DNA of 64,000 nt from Planctomicrobium sp051466335 (GTDB lineage Bacteria > Planctomycetota > Planctomycetia > Planctomycetales > Planctomycetaceae). The translations under genes were made by a program, and so were the position numbers. Where the stretch lies: the NCBI RefSeq assembly GCF_051466335.1, contig NZ_CP195793.1:496001-560000 (forward strand), written 5' to 3'. This document shows, piece after piece, positions 26,659 through 35,443 of this stretch. Under the pieces are notes generated by a model. The model was not told where the DNA came from. It saw only the letters and a program-made list of their open reading frames with translations, and searched no databases. Numbering within the stretch: the stretch's first letter is position 1; each line of letters starts with the position of its first letter.

Positions 26659-27969
26659 TCACGGGGTGAGTTGCGGAAACCCGATGGAGCGGCCGTAGAG
26701 AATCATGAGTTCAGCTGGAGTCCAACCATAGGAACGCTGCAGGCTGTCCTCCCAGGGGAGGCCCTCTTTGATCCCGTTGAAGAAGTGCCTGAACTGATCG
26801 GGATTCTGTCGAATCATGAAATCGACGAGTCCCATTGAGACTCCATATTGCCATCCATCAATGGATGTTGCTTCGAACAAACCTCCGAGCGAGCCAGTTT
26901 GACTTAGTCGTTGCTTCGCCTCCGCCAACCGAAGCCTGAAACTGTCGCTCTGTGGGACAACCTTCTGCGCAATCCATTCTGCCATCCCTTCATTGACCCA
27001 AGTTGGAGCAAATTTGGAGGTGTAGTATCGGTGAACGTACCCATGTGACGTCTCATGCACCAAGACCGCCCCGAAGCGGGCCGCATCGTCTCCGCGATAG
27101 CAACTGATAATCACCTGGCCAGTCGTATCGGAGTGACAGAGCCCTGCCGCGTCGGCGGCATTGGTGTTGTTCATGAATTGCTGCTCGAACGCAAGAAACG
27201 AGGCTCGCTGAGCAAAGGCAATGACAACACATTTTCCTTTCCAGACGTTGTGACCTGCGGGAAATCCAAATGCATTTCCCAGCATCTCGTTCATTTTATC
27301 GAGATGTGCGATGTAGGGCCCAACTTGATTCAGTGGCATGTCCGTCAGAAAGAGGAAGTACTTCGTTTCAGTCAGGTGCAGCGGAAGATTGCTGAAAAAT
27401 TCAGTCACCCTCTTCAGGTATGCCTTGTGATCTTCAATGTGAACCCTCTGTTGTTCATCGGAGTAGATGTCCCAGACAGCAAATGGCAGTTGCAGCTGGG
27501 ATTTCACCTGAGTGAGTTTCGCATCCAGATCCTGAATGGCTGCTGCGTTTTGCGTTGCCAAAAAGGTCACGCCAAGCTCTCTGCCATCAACTTTGATTCG
27601 ATGGACCTGCTTCACCGGCAACCGCTTTTCCTTCTTTTCCCCTTCTTCTGAGTAGACAAAAACCTTGATCCAGTTCGGATCTTTGGCGGGCACCAACTCT
27701 TTCAAGGTGACATTGGAGACGATCTTGCCATTCTGCAACACGAACTCGACCTGTTTCTCGATGAACACATTGAGGTCATCCGCACTGAGGCGATGTTCAG
27801 CTGCGATCCGCTCAAGTGGCGGAATCGGGCGGTTTGCTCCTTTCGTCCCCTGCGCACGGAGAACCGTGTCTGACGAATCAAGAAAACAAATCAACGACAC
27901 GATCAAGAACATCGCAGTCGCTTTAGGCCTGAAGATCGCAGTGAATTCAGACACGGCTTGGCTTTCCAT
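26659..27969 (-). CDS. Exported gluzincin-type metalloprotease-like protein
   Basis: A hydrophobic export segment (MFLIVSLICFLDSS, ending near LRAQ) is preceded by a polar leader; the ATG at 27969 or a GTG at 27993 could be the start. The zinc signature is HETSHGYVH, followed about 18 residues later by WVNEGMAEW, the Glu ligand of gluzincins (peptidase MA-like). All ligands are present, so it may be active. The N-terminal half (about 60-250) matches nothing I know. Substrate unknown. There is no Shine-Dalgarno site. Confidence 0.75.
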   Translation of the reverse strand: MESQAVSEFTAIFRPKATAMFLIVSLICFLDSSDTVLRAQGTKGANRPIPPLERIAAEHRLSADDLNVFIEKQVEFVLQNGKIVSNVTLKELVPAKDPNWIKVFVYSEEGEKKEKRLPVKQVHRIKVDGRELGVTFLATQNAAAIQDLDAKLTQVKSQLQLPFAVWDIYSDEQQRVHIEDHKAYLKRVTEFFSNLPLHLTETKYFLFLTDMPLNQVGPYIAHLDKMNEMLGNAFGFPAGHNVWKGKCVVIAFAQRASFLAFEQQFMNNTNAADAAGLCHSDTTGQVIISCYRGDDAARFGAVLVHETSHGYVHRYYTSKFAPTWVNEGMAEWIAQKVVPQSDSFRLRLAEAKQRLSQTGSLGGLFEATSIDGWQYGVSMGLVDFMIRQNPDQFRHFFNGIKEGLPWEDSLQRSYGWTPAELMILYGRSIGFPQLTP

Positions 27970-28357
27970 CGAAAATTTTCTGGGAGAATTCACGTCACAG
28001 AAGAACCACCGGAAAACAAGCGGCAGGATGACACCTCTCCAATTGGGAGTGATTCGATCCCGACGTGTGCCTGCTGAAAATCATCAAACGGAAATCGCTA
28101 TGAAAATGGTCCCGGCAACAAGGAAGATTGTTGTCGGCATTCACAAAACGTTCTCACGAATGTGCTGGCTGCAGATCACGAGAAAATTATACCCCTCCGG
28201 TTCTTGTCATCGCAAGAAGGAGCAGAGAGAGAGAGGAGCGGCGAACTGAAGAGAGCAGCCAAGTCAGCCTGATAATTCAGAGTTTGTCGGCAGCGAACGA
28301 GACGCTCCGACCGAGTCGGCGTCCGATTCAGGATGACTCGCATCGCTGAACCTCAGA
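27970..28357. other. Intergenic region with a purine tract
   Basis: About 390 bases without a convincing gene. A GA-rich tract (28217-28241, AGAGAGAGAGAGGAG-like) is the only visible feature. A plus-strand frame crosses it but is antisense to the protease gene and looks like a shadow. Confidence 0.3.
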
Positions 28358-29110
28358 TTAGACGAGTTCCTCAATAAGCGAACGGATCAATTCAGCGTCG
28401 ATTTTCTCAATCTTCTCAATCTCCGCTGTGAGCGCTGCCAGATCAGCAATCTGCTGCATTTTACGCAGGCTACCATTCGAAGCTTCAACGGCAGCGTCGA
28501 CCCCCGCTTGAGTGAGATACGGGGAACTTTCGCATTCCGCCATCGTGTTTGCCAGAAGCCGACCGACTTCACGCGTGGCGAGCGGTTTGAGTTCCACACG
28601 CAGCCAAAAATGACGGCCAAGGAATGCGGTCCATGCGGACGTTGGTTCTGGCACTCCAGCGAATATCCACGAGCAACTTGATCCGAAATTCTCGATCAAC
28701 CGACTTAACGGAGCAACCAGCGATTCCTCAGCTCGGTCGAGATGATCAACCAGAATGACGAGTCGACGTGAGAGGCGACGAGTCGATTCGGCGTACTCCT
28801 GCAGCCACGACCATAGCTCAATGGAATCGGTGTGATGAGGTAACCCAGCCCCCAGACGGGTGCTGATGAGCGTCGGGAGTTCCGAGGAGGAAACACCACT
28901 CAGATTAACGGTCAGAACAGTCAGACCTTCGCGTCGGAGTGACTCCCCCAATTCAGCGAGCGCCAGACTTTTTCCGGAACCGGCACTTCCACTGAGAAGC
29001 CCGCAATGTCCCGTCTGCGCTAGGTAACGCAATCGCTCCATCGCTTCGGAACGGTAAGTGGCATCTACACTACTCTGACGCCGCGGCGTAATTGTCCCAA
29101 GGGTATCCAT
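28358..29110 (-). CDS. ExeA-like AAA ATPase
   Basis: P-loop ATPase of the ExeA/TniB-like AAA group. Walker A is GSAGSGKS at residues 41-48 and Walker B is RLVILVDHLD near 120; a sensor-like FAGVPEP lies near 152. The family supplies ATPase function in secretion assembly (ExeA) or transposition (TniB). Here there is no secretin or transposase next to it. The start is uncertain: the same frame is open for 65 more codons upstream, to a TGA at 29306-29308 that directly follows an ATG. No ATG, GTG or TTG occurs in that extension. Confidence 0.75.
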   Translation of the reverse strand: MDTLGTITPRRQSSVDATYRSEAMERLRYLAQTGHCGLLSGSAGSGKSLALAELGESLRREGLTVLTVNLSGVSSSELPTLISTRLGAGLPHHTDSIELWSWLQEYAESTRRLSRRLVILVDHLDRAEESLVAPLSRLIENFGSSCSWIFAGVPEPTSAWTAFLGRHFWLRVELKPLATREVGRLLANTMAECESSPYLTQAGVDAAVEASNGSLRKMQQIADLAALTAEIEKIEKIDAELIRSLIEELV

Positions 29111-29522
29111 CGACGCGATCTTTTCTGGCGTATTCTTTACCCGCGAACCCTGTTTGCTTTGATTCCATTGCTGAATTCGTTCGAGCTCCCGGGCAGCCAG
29201 AAACTCAAGTTCCGGATCGTAGTATTCGGGAACGAGCAGTCGGAATGTTCGTTCACTTGGCTGAAATGGGATAGAAATTTGTGCGCTGCCAGAAACGTGT
29301 CGAATTCACATCAGGGAACCTCTCCCAAATAGTCTATCGACGTGACAGATTCCCCCCATGAACCTGTTTTCGGGATCAACCAGTTCCTACTCACCTATTC
29401 GCCAAATTCAACGCCCCACGAGACAGATTCATTCAAGTTTTGACAAAGACACCGACTCGACTCCAGCAAGAGATGCCGACTACACTGCGCGCTGACACCC
29501 TGAAACTGTCGACGGAGACGCA
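29111..29522. other. Upstream region of two divergent genes, with an open extension of the ExeA-like frame
   Basis: About 410 bases. On the minus strand the ExeA-like frame continues open from 29110 to 29305 with plausible protein-like content (ERTFRLLVPEYYDPELEFLA), preceded by ATG-TGA at 29311-29306 and by GGGAGAGG. On the plus strand it holds the promoter region of the YkgJ-type gene; no clear promoter was identified. Confidence 0.4.
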
Positions 29523-29972
29523 ATGGCCACCAAGACGAAAATGCGCAAGGAAGACCTCCCTGCAGGCGAAGTTCTCTGCAGCTACTGTACAGCGAAATGC
29601 TGTCGCTACTTCGCCTTTCCGATCGATGAGCCCAAGAAACGGGAAGACTTCAGCTATCTGCGATGGTTTATGCTTCACGGTCGAGTGGGTGTTTTCATTG
29701 AAGATGGTGTCTGGTATCTAATGGTGTACGCAGACTGCAAACACCTACGGGAAGACAACTTGTGCGGAATCTATGAGGACCGGCCAGACATCTGTCGCAG
29801 CTATTCGACCGACAACTGCGAGTATGAAGACGACGCGTTGTACGAAAAGTACTTCGAAACCCCCGAACAACTCTGGGAATACGCACTCTCTGTCATGCCA
29901 TCTGACAAAGGACATCGTTTCTCCACAGCGGAGGTCTCAGCGACTACAATCGCCCTTCCAGTCATCGGCTAA
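29523..29972 (+). CDS. YkgJ-family cysteine cluster protein
   Basis: 149 aa with the Cys pattern of the CxxCxxCC family: CSYCTAKCC near residue 19, then CKHL.EDNLCGIYEDRPDICRSY near 72-92 and a final Cys in DNCEYE. Such proteins are thought to bind zinc or an iron-sulfur cluster; biochemical role is unsettled. GGAG lies seven bases before the ATG. It is followed by hisS after 114 bases. Confidence 0.85.
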   Translation: MATKTKMRKEDLPAGEVLCSYCTAKCCRYFAFPIDEPKKREDFSYLRWFMLHGRVGVFIEDGVWYLMVYADCKHLREDNLCGIYEDRPDICRSYSTDNCEYEDDALYEKYFETPEQLWEYALSVMPSDKGHRFSTAEVSATTIALPVIG

Positions 29973-30086
29973 CCCGTAGATCCGATGCGTCGTGGCGATT
30001 GCCCCCGGGCTGATCGCTGAAGGTCGATATGACTCGCGACATCTGGTCATTGCCATTTCCTATCAGCCCTGAATTCAGTAGCTCCC

Positions 30087-31415
30087 GTGTCCAACGAACT
30101 GATCAAACCGCAGACGCTCAAAGGTTTCCGAGACTTCATGCCCGAAGCGATGCTCGCTCGAGAGCATCTGATGGAAATCGCACGGCGCGTTTATCGCAGC
30201 TATGGATTTGTTCCCATTGATACTCCGGCGCTCGAATACGCCGAAGTACTACTGGGCAAAGGGAGCGACGAAACCGACAAGCAATTGTTCCGGTTTACCG
30301 ATCAGGGGGATCGGGACGTGGCAATGCGTTTCGACTTGACTGTCCCCTTCGCCCGATTTGCCGCAGCGAACATCGGTGTGGTGGGAACACCTTTCAAGCG
30401 TTACCACATCGGAACGGTCTGGCGTGCAGAGAAACCCCAGAAAGGGCGGTTCCGCGAATTCATGCAGTGTGACTTCGACACGATCGGAACCGAAGCGAAT
30501 GCATCCGATATCGAAACCCTGATGGTCATTCACGACCTGATGGAAGCGATCGGATTCACCGGCTTCACCATTCGCGTGAACCATCGCCAGTTGCTCAACG
30601 GCGTTCTTGAGAAGTTCGGGTTGCTCGAACATTCCTCCAAGGTGCTGCGTGCCCTGGACAAGCTCCCCAAGATCGGTCGGGAAAAAGTGATCGACGAGAT
30701 GGTGCAGAACGTGGGAATCACATCCGACGTCGCTGCCCAGGTCCTCGATTTCGCTGCCATGACAGGATCTCCAGCAGATATCCTGAATCAGTGTGAAGCA
30801 ATTCTGGATGGCAACGAGCGTGGCATGGAAGGGGTAACCAAACTGCGCGAGCTCTTCGACGTCTGCAAAACTGCTGGCATTAGCGAAGATCGTGTCGCGT
30901 TGGATGTCTCGATCGCACGTGGCCTCGACTACTACACAGGGATGATCTACGAGACGTTCCTCACAGATCTCCCCGGGATCGGCAGCGTCTGTTCCGGAGG
31001 TCGTTACGACAACCTCGCGGGAATCTTCACGAAAGAAAAGCTCCCGGGAGTTGGGGCAAGCCTCGGGCTCGATCGCCTGCTCGCCGCGATGGAAGAATTG
31101 GGCCTGATTCAGGGTGCGAACCAGTCCGCTCAGGTCCTCATTGCGATGTTCGATGAGACTCGACTCGGGGACTATGTTCGCTTGGGACGTACTCTGCGAC
31201 GATCGGGAATTTCCGCGGAAGTCTACCCGATGGCAAGGAAGCTCCAGAAGCAATTGCAGTACGCAAACCGCAAACATTTCCGGGCCGCCGTGATCGCGGG
31301 GTCTCAGGAATTTGAACGCGGAATCTGGACTGTGAAAGATCTGGAAACCGGAAACCAGGCAGAGGTGAGCGATGGCGAACTCGCAGCTCATTTGCACCGA
31401 ATTCTCTCCACTTAA
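30087..31415 (+). CDS. hisS: Histidyl-tRNA synthetase
   Basis: Class II aminoacyl-tRNA synthetase, 442 aa. Motif 1 region GFRDFMPEAM at the start, motif 2 WRAEKPQKGRFREFMQCDFD near 112, the two histidine-binding blocks ARGLDYYTGMIYE and SVCSGGRYDNL near 275-310, motif 3 GASLGLDRL near 325, and an anticodon-binding domain at about 345-440. It starts with GTG. Product charges tRNA-His in the cytosol. A 6-bp GC-rich hairpin at 31416-31430 follows the stop codon but lacks a T run. Confidence 0.95.
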   Translation: MSNELIKPQTLKGFRDFMPEAMLAREHLMEIARRVYRSYGFVPIDTPALEYAEVLLGKGSDETDKQLFRFTDQGDRDVAMRFDLTVPFARFAAANIGVVGTPFKRYHIGTVWRAEKPQKGRFREFMQCDFDTIGTEANASDIETLMVIHDLMEAIGFTGFTIRVNHRQLLNGVLEKFGLLEHSSKVLRALDKLPKIGREKVIDEMVQNVGITSDVAAQVLDFAAMTGSPADILNQCEAILDGNERGMEGVTKLRELFDVCKTAGISEDRVALDVSIARGLDYYTGMIYETFLTDLPGIGSVCSGGRYDNLAGIFTKEKLPGVGASLGLDRLLAAMEELGLIQGANQSAQVLIAMFDETRLGDYVRLGRTLRRSGISAEVYPMARKLQKQLQYANRKHFRAAVIAGSQEFERGIWTVKDLETGNQAEVSDGELAAHLHRILST

Positions 31416-31635
31416 CCCCTGTATCAGGGGCCAGGAAGCTGTTGATCAAGTACTCGCGGTAACTCATTGCGATTCTCCAACAAGTTCGAAAGAGAACTGC
31501 ACAACTCTCGCTGGAACTTCTTTGAATCGGCTATCCTCAGCTTGATGTTTGTGTTTGAATTGTGCATTGCAGATTCCGAGCGTGTCATTGGACGTCGGTG
31601 CATTTGTCCATCAAACCCACAGTAGGAGTTTTCAG

Positions 31636-32493
31636 GTGCCATTGCTTGGATCCCATTTGTCAATTTCAGGGGGCTACTACAAAGCAGCGGAAGCCGCAGC
31701 AGCTTTCGGAATGCAAACAGTTCAGATCTTCACAAAGAACAATAATCAATGGCAGGGGAAGCCGCTGTCTGATGAAGAGATTCGTCAGTTCAAAGCTGCC
31801 ATTAAAGTTCACAAACTCCAGTCTCCCTGTTCGCACGACAGTTATCTGATCAATCTCGCCAGTGCGGACGATGAGCTTTGGAATAAATCGCTCGATGCGT
31901 TCGTCATTGAGCTGGAGCGAGCTGAAGCACTCGGGCTGTCCGGTGTGGTGATGCATCCGGGCTCTTATCTCAAGACGAGCGAGGAGGAAGGGCTTCAACG
32001 AATCATCAAAGCCCTCGATGAAGCACATCGTCGCACAAGCGGATTTGCTGTTCAGACCTGGCTTGAAGTGACTGCCGGGCAAGGAACCAATCTCGGGTAT
32101 CGTTTTGAGCACCTTGGAACGATCATCAAAGAGTCAACGAGTTCAGATCGTTACGGGGTCTGTCTTGATACGTGCCATATGTTCGCTGCCGGTTATGGCT
32201 TGAAGACCCGCTCTGAATACTACAGCACGATGCAACAGCTCGATGAGCATGTCGGGATCGACCGGGTGAAAGCCTTCCACCTGAACGACAGCAAGAAGGA
32301 TCAGGGGAGTCGAGTCGATCGCCATGAACACATCGGCGAGGGATTTCTTGGTCTGGAGCCGTTTCGCTTCGTTTTGAACGATCCCCGGTTCAAGGGGCTT
32401 CCGATGTACCTGGAAACAAAAAAAGAGAAGCGGGATGGGGAAGAGATGGATGCTGTGAATCTCAGAATACTTCGATCACTCATCGCAAAGTGA
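31636..32493 (+). CDS. nfo: Endonuclease IV
   Basis: Zinc-dependent AP endonuclease of base-excision repair, 285 aa. Metal ligands sit in GSHLSISGG, VMHPGSYL, TWLEVTAGQG, CLDTCHMFAAGY, AFHLNDSK and DRHEHIGEG; the last conserved Glu is in YLETKK, where many members have ETP. The start is GTG at 31636, with AGGAG nine bases upstream; the frame opens earlier at 31549. Length is normal. Confidence 0.92.
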   Translation: MPLLGSHLSISGGYYKAAEAAAAFGMQTVQIFTKNNNQWQGKPLSDEEIRQFKAAIKVHKLQSPCSHDSYLINLASADDELWNKSLDAFVIELERAEALGLSGVVMHPGSYLKTSEEEGLQRIIKALDEAHRRTSGFAVQTWLEVTAGQGTNLGYRFEHLGTIIKESTSSDRYGVCLDTCHMFAAGYGLKTRSEYYSTMQQLDEHVGIDRVKAFHLNDSKKDQGSRVDRHEHIGEGFLGLEPFRFVLNDPRFKGLPMYLETKKEKRDGEEMDAVNLRILRSLIAK

Positions 32494-32591
32494 CAGGATG
32501 CGAACTTTCCAGTAATCCGCCCTTCACCTTACACTGACGTGTGCACTCGATCATCTCAGCCCCCTCAACTTCCATTCGAGTTCTTTGATCA

Positions 32592-33590
32592 ATGTCTGAA
32601 TTCACTCCGCCGGCAGTAGACACTCCCCCTCCTCCAGTGAACCCAGGAAAAACGATCGGTTGTGGATTCCTGATGGGGCTCTGCACAGTCATTCCCGGAG
32701 GAGATAGCGGAACCATCGCGCTGATCATGGGTATCTATCAGCGTCTCGTGACAGCTATCAGCCGAATCGATGCTGTGTTTCTCATGCTGCTGGGGAAAGG
32801 TCAGCTCAAAAAAGCCCTCCAGCGCATCGACGCCCTTTTCCTCGTCTTCATGGGGATCGGTGTTGTTGTCGGTGTCGGAAGCATGGGGAAGTTGATGCAC
32901 TACTTAATGGAGCATCATTTCACCCTGATGTTGCCGATTTTCTTCGGAATGATTGGTGCTTCGTGCTGGATGGTGGCTAAGCTCGTTGAACGTTGGGGCG
33001 GCTTGGAGTTCGGCTTACTGTTCGGAGGAATCGCACTTGCGATCGTCATCCTTCAAATGCCAGGACTGAAAACTCCGCCCGATGATTTGTGGTATATCGT
33101 CATTTGCGGATTCATCGGGATCTGCGCACTGATCCTTCCCGGCATCAGCGGTTCATTCCTGTTGATCATCCTCGGGAAATATCACGACCTGACCGGCGTG
33201 ATCGACCGCGCGACAAAGCTCGACCTGACATCAAATGACTTCGGGATTCTCGTTGCTTTTGCAATCGGATGCGGACTCGGACTGGTCAGTTGCAGCAAGG
33301 TACTCAAGTGGATGCTCGAGCACCACGGAAGCGCGACGATGGCTGGGCTCTGCGGAATCAAGATCGGGTTTCTTTATAAGATCTGGCCGTTCCAGAAAGA
33401 CCTGACTCCAGAGATCACCGAGTTCAAGCACAAGACAATGGAGCCAATTCTAGCCCCCGCAATTGACGGGCAATTTTGGTTCGCGATTCTTCTGGTGATT
33501 GCGTCAGCAGCCTTCGTGATTTGGCTGGAACATTACGCAACGAAGAAAGCGCAGGCGGTCATCCACGACGATCAACCTTCGGCTGCGTAG
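32592..33590 (+). CDS. DUF368 (PopT-like) polyprenyl-phosphate translocase
   Basis: Polytopic membrane protein of 332 aa with the DUF368 duplicated signature: GFLMGLCTVIPGGDSGTIALIMGIY near 28 and GICALILPGISGSFLLIILGKY near 180. DUF368 proteins, named PopT, are reported to recycle undecaprenyl phosphate across the membrane, a step in envelope glycan synthesis (established knowledge). About eight membrane helices are visible. The N-terminus is Pro-rich and cytosolic. A bidirectional terminator follows. Confidence 0.88.
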   Translation: MSEFTPPAVDTPPPPVNPGKTIGCGFLMGLCTVIPGGDSGTIALIMGIYQRLVTAISRIDAVFLMLLGKGQLKKALQRIDALFLVFMGIGVVVGVGSMGKLMHYLMEHHFTLMLPIFFGMIGASCWMVAKLVERWGGLEFGLLFGGIALAIVILQMPGLKTPPDDLWYIVICGFIGICALILPGISGSFLLIILGKYHDLTGVIDRATKLDLTSNDFGILVAFAIGCGLGLVSCSKVLKWMLEHHGSATMAGLCGIKIGFLYKIWPFQKDLTPEITEFKHKTMEPILAPAIDGQFWFAILLVIASAAFVIWLEHYATKKAQAVIHDDQPSAA

Positions 33591-33615
33591 AACAAGAACT
33601 TCTCCGTTTTCAAGA

Positions 33616-33651
33616 AAAAGAGCCGCACAGCTGACGTTGTGCGGCTCTTTT
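33616..33651. terminator. Bidirectional terminator between the DUF368 and FG-GAP genes
   Basis: Perfect 14-bp stem, 33616-33629 with 33638-33651, 8-base loop, A run on the left and T run on the right arm. It serves the two convergent genes. Confidence 0.9.
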
Positions 33652-33675
33652 CGCGTGAAATGCAATCAACTGGCA

Positions 33676-34845
33676 CTACTTGGATTTGTTAAAGAGGATC
33701 TTTGTTCCATCTTTTCCAGCGGCGACAATGTCGATATCTCCATCGCCATCCAGATCGGCGGATCGGATCTGAAGACCGATTCCAGCAAGACCTTCATTGG
33801 CGACGTGCCGCTCGAAGTTTCCTGCGTCGTCGATCTTGTAGTAGGTGATGATGGGTGATTCAGCAGCCCCCGGGTCCCCCCCATTGTGTGCGCGAACCCG
33901 CTTGCCGGTGATCAGTTCGTCGCGTCCATCTCCATCTAGATCTGCAAAATGCAGGCAGTGCAGTTGCGAGTACGATTTGTCGATCTCGACTTCACGAAAT
34001 TTCAGCTTTCCGTTCTCGTCAACCCCTTCGGAGAACCAGACAAACAGCCCGTAATCGTGTGGATTACCGATGATGATGTCGTTCAATCCATCCTGATTCA
34101 GATCGCGAACGAGCACAGGCACGCTGAGAGCTTTATTCCAGTCTTTATGAAGTTTCCAAACCCCATCGAGCGCGTTCTCTTCCGGTGCCTCCAACCATCC
34201 AGCCCCGGTAATGATGTCCATGCGACCATCATTGTTGATGTCACCGAAACCGAACCCATGAGTCTGGCCCTCTTCAGAGAGCAGATGTCGTTTGAGTGTC
34301 GGCTGCCCATCATCGGTTTTAGTCAGTTCCCAAGCGACAACCGGATTCGTATTCACCCAGGAATTCGAAATCCACTCGGGTTTCCCGTCACCGTCCAAGT
34401 CAACGAGAAACGATCCTTCGTTGGATCCAAGTCCAGTATCGAGGAGTAGGTGCTTCTTCCACATTTCGCCTTTGGCCAGTGCCTCCGGACCGGGGTTTTC
34501 ATACCAGAAGACGGAAGATGTAAAGAAGTCGCCAGCGACAACATCTGGACGCCCATCACCATTGACGTCATATGCAAAATCGCCGTTGGAATGAACGTAC
34601 CCTCCTTCGTCGTCGAATGCACGCAGCGGACGAGGGAGCCAATCGCCATTGCGATACCAGTTTCGTCCAGCCACGACGTCAGGTTTGCCATCGCCATCAA
34701 TATCAGCGATGTCGCATCCTTCGTTCAGGTCGACGGTAAGCACTTTAACGTCAAACGGGATTGAATCGCCCGCGGCAGTTGCCTGGGCCGTTCCAACAAG
34801 TGCCCCGAGGCTCAGGAGGGAGTGGAGGAAGAGTTTTCGACTCAT
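33676..34845 (-). CDS. Secreted FG-GAP/VCBS repeat protein
   Basis: A signal peptide begins MSRKLFLHSLLSL and ends near QATAAG, which selects the ATG at 34845. The mature protein has seven calcium-binding Asp-loop repeats of the form DIDGDGKPDVVAG, DVNGDGRPDVVAG, DLDGDGKPEWIS, DINNDGRMDIITG, DLNQDGLNDIIIG, DLDGDGRDELITG, DLDGDGDIDIVAA, spread at intervals of about 50 residues. Seven blades suggest an integrin-alpha-like propeller. Function unknown, probably calcium-dependent binding in the periplasm or outside. 390 residues. Confidence 0.9.
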   Translation of the reverse strand: MSRKLFLHSLLSLGALVGTAQATAAGDSIPFDVKVLTVDLNEGCDIADIDGDGKPDVVAGRNWYRNGDWLPRPLRAFDDEGGYVHSNGDFAYDVNGDGRPDVVAGDFFTSSVFWYENPGPEALAKGEMWKKHLLLDTGLGSNEGSFLVDLDGDGKPEWISNSWVNTNPVVAWELTKTDDGQPTLKRHLLSEEGQTHGFGFGDINNDGRMDIITGAGWLEAPEENALDGVWKLHKDWNKALSVPVLVRDLNQDGLNDIIIGNPHDYGLFVWFSEGVDENGKLKFREVEIDKSYSQLHCLHFADLDGDGRDELITGKRVRAHNGGDPGAAESPIITYYKIDDAGNFERHVANEGLAGIGLQIRSADLDGDGDIDIVAAGKDGTKILFNKSK

Positions 34846-35093
34846 GGCATCCATTTCATCTAAGGAGGGAGATTTCAACCTTGTATGATACATTTCCGCG
34901 AAAGGATCAACACTCACCAAGCTATATCGCGCAAAATTTCGCACTCACCTCAGCGATGGTGTCGGTCGAAAGTTGAAACTTCCCACTCATTAATGCTCAG
35001 AGGCGGCCAACGTCCGTCTTTCAGACATGAAACGGCGAGTTCTGCGATCCAGAATCAAGAAAAATCAGGTTTGAGTCACTTCTGCCCATTGGT
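34846..35093. other. Intergenic segment upstream of the glnA promoter
   Basis: Divergent spacer between the FG-GAP gene and the glutamine synthetase promoter. No NtrC-type site was recognised with confidence. A plus-strand 116-codon frame crosses it but lacks protein-like composition. Confidence 0.3.
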
Positions 35094-35109
35094 TGGCATC
35101 ACGTTTGCC
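35094..35109 (+). promoter_or_regulatory. Candidate sigma-54 promoter for glutamine synthetase
   Basis: TGGCAT, five bases, then TTGCC: the -24 GG (35095-35096) and -12 GC (35107-35108) are ten bases apart as sigma-54 requires, with the flanking bases close to consensus TGGCAC-N5-TTGCW. It points toward glnA, whose ATG is about 325 bases downstream of the expected start site. Nitrogen genes are classic sigma-54 targets, which supports it. Confidence 0.55.
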
Positions 35110-35119
35110 ATGTTTGGAT

Positions 35120-35443
35120 TCCGGAAGGATTGCTGCTCGGCCTTTCCACACTTTACCGCGATTTTGGTTCAATCGAAGAAAATGATTGCACGAAGTGTGG
35201 GCAAGAATGCTTCTGAAATAAGCATGAGTGCTTAGGCTGGCAGCTCCAGTTAACCGCGAAGAACCTCGATGCGTCGTAAATGTCCCGAAAGCGAATTCGG
35301 GGATGGCACAGCACGAGTTTTCGGTGAGTTGAATTCCATAAACCGATAATTTTGACGCGGAGCCCTGATGCGAGATGCCTATCAGGGACCAATTGACCAT
35401 ACTGCTGTCTCGACCTTACCAAATTCCTGGGAGTAAAACTGAA
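35120..35443 (+). other. Long glnA 5' leader with two hairpins
   Basis: If the sigma-54 site is used, the leader is about 320 bases. It contains stems 35284-35289 with 35296-35301 and 35363-35369 with 35381-35387. The glutamine riboswitch consensus was looked for and not found. Function of the leader, if any, is unknown. Confidence 0.35.

Noticed and set aside
27665..28249. A 194-codon plus-strand frame
   Set aside because: Mostly antisense to the protease gene, with an Arg-rich, low-quality tail in the intergenic region.
29306..29311. In-frame TGA after ATG as a selenocysteine codon
   Set aside because: A TGA as codon 2 without a SECIS-like hairpin or Cys-containing homologue is not credible.
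30249..31397. A 382-codon minus-strand frame opposite hisS
   Set aside because: Mirror frame caused by codon bias in hisS; no recognisable domain, no start signal.
34885..35235. A 116-codon plus-strand frame before glnA
   Set aside because: It overlaps the sigma-54 candidate, lacks coding composition and has no ribosome-binding site.
35120..35443. Possible glutamine riboswitch in the glnA leader
   Set aside because: The conserved glnA-RNA core sequence is absent.
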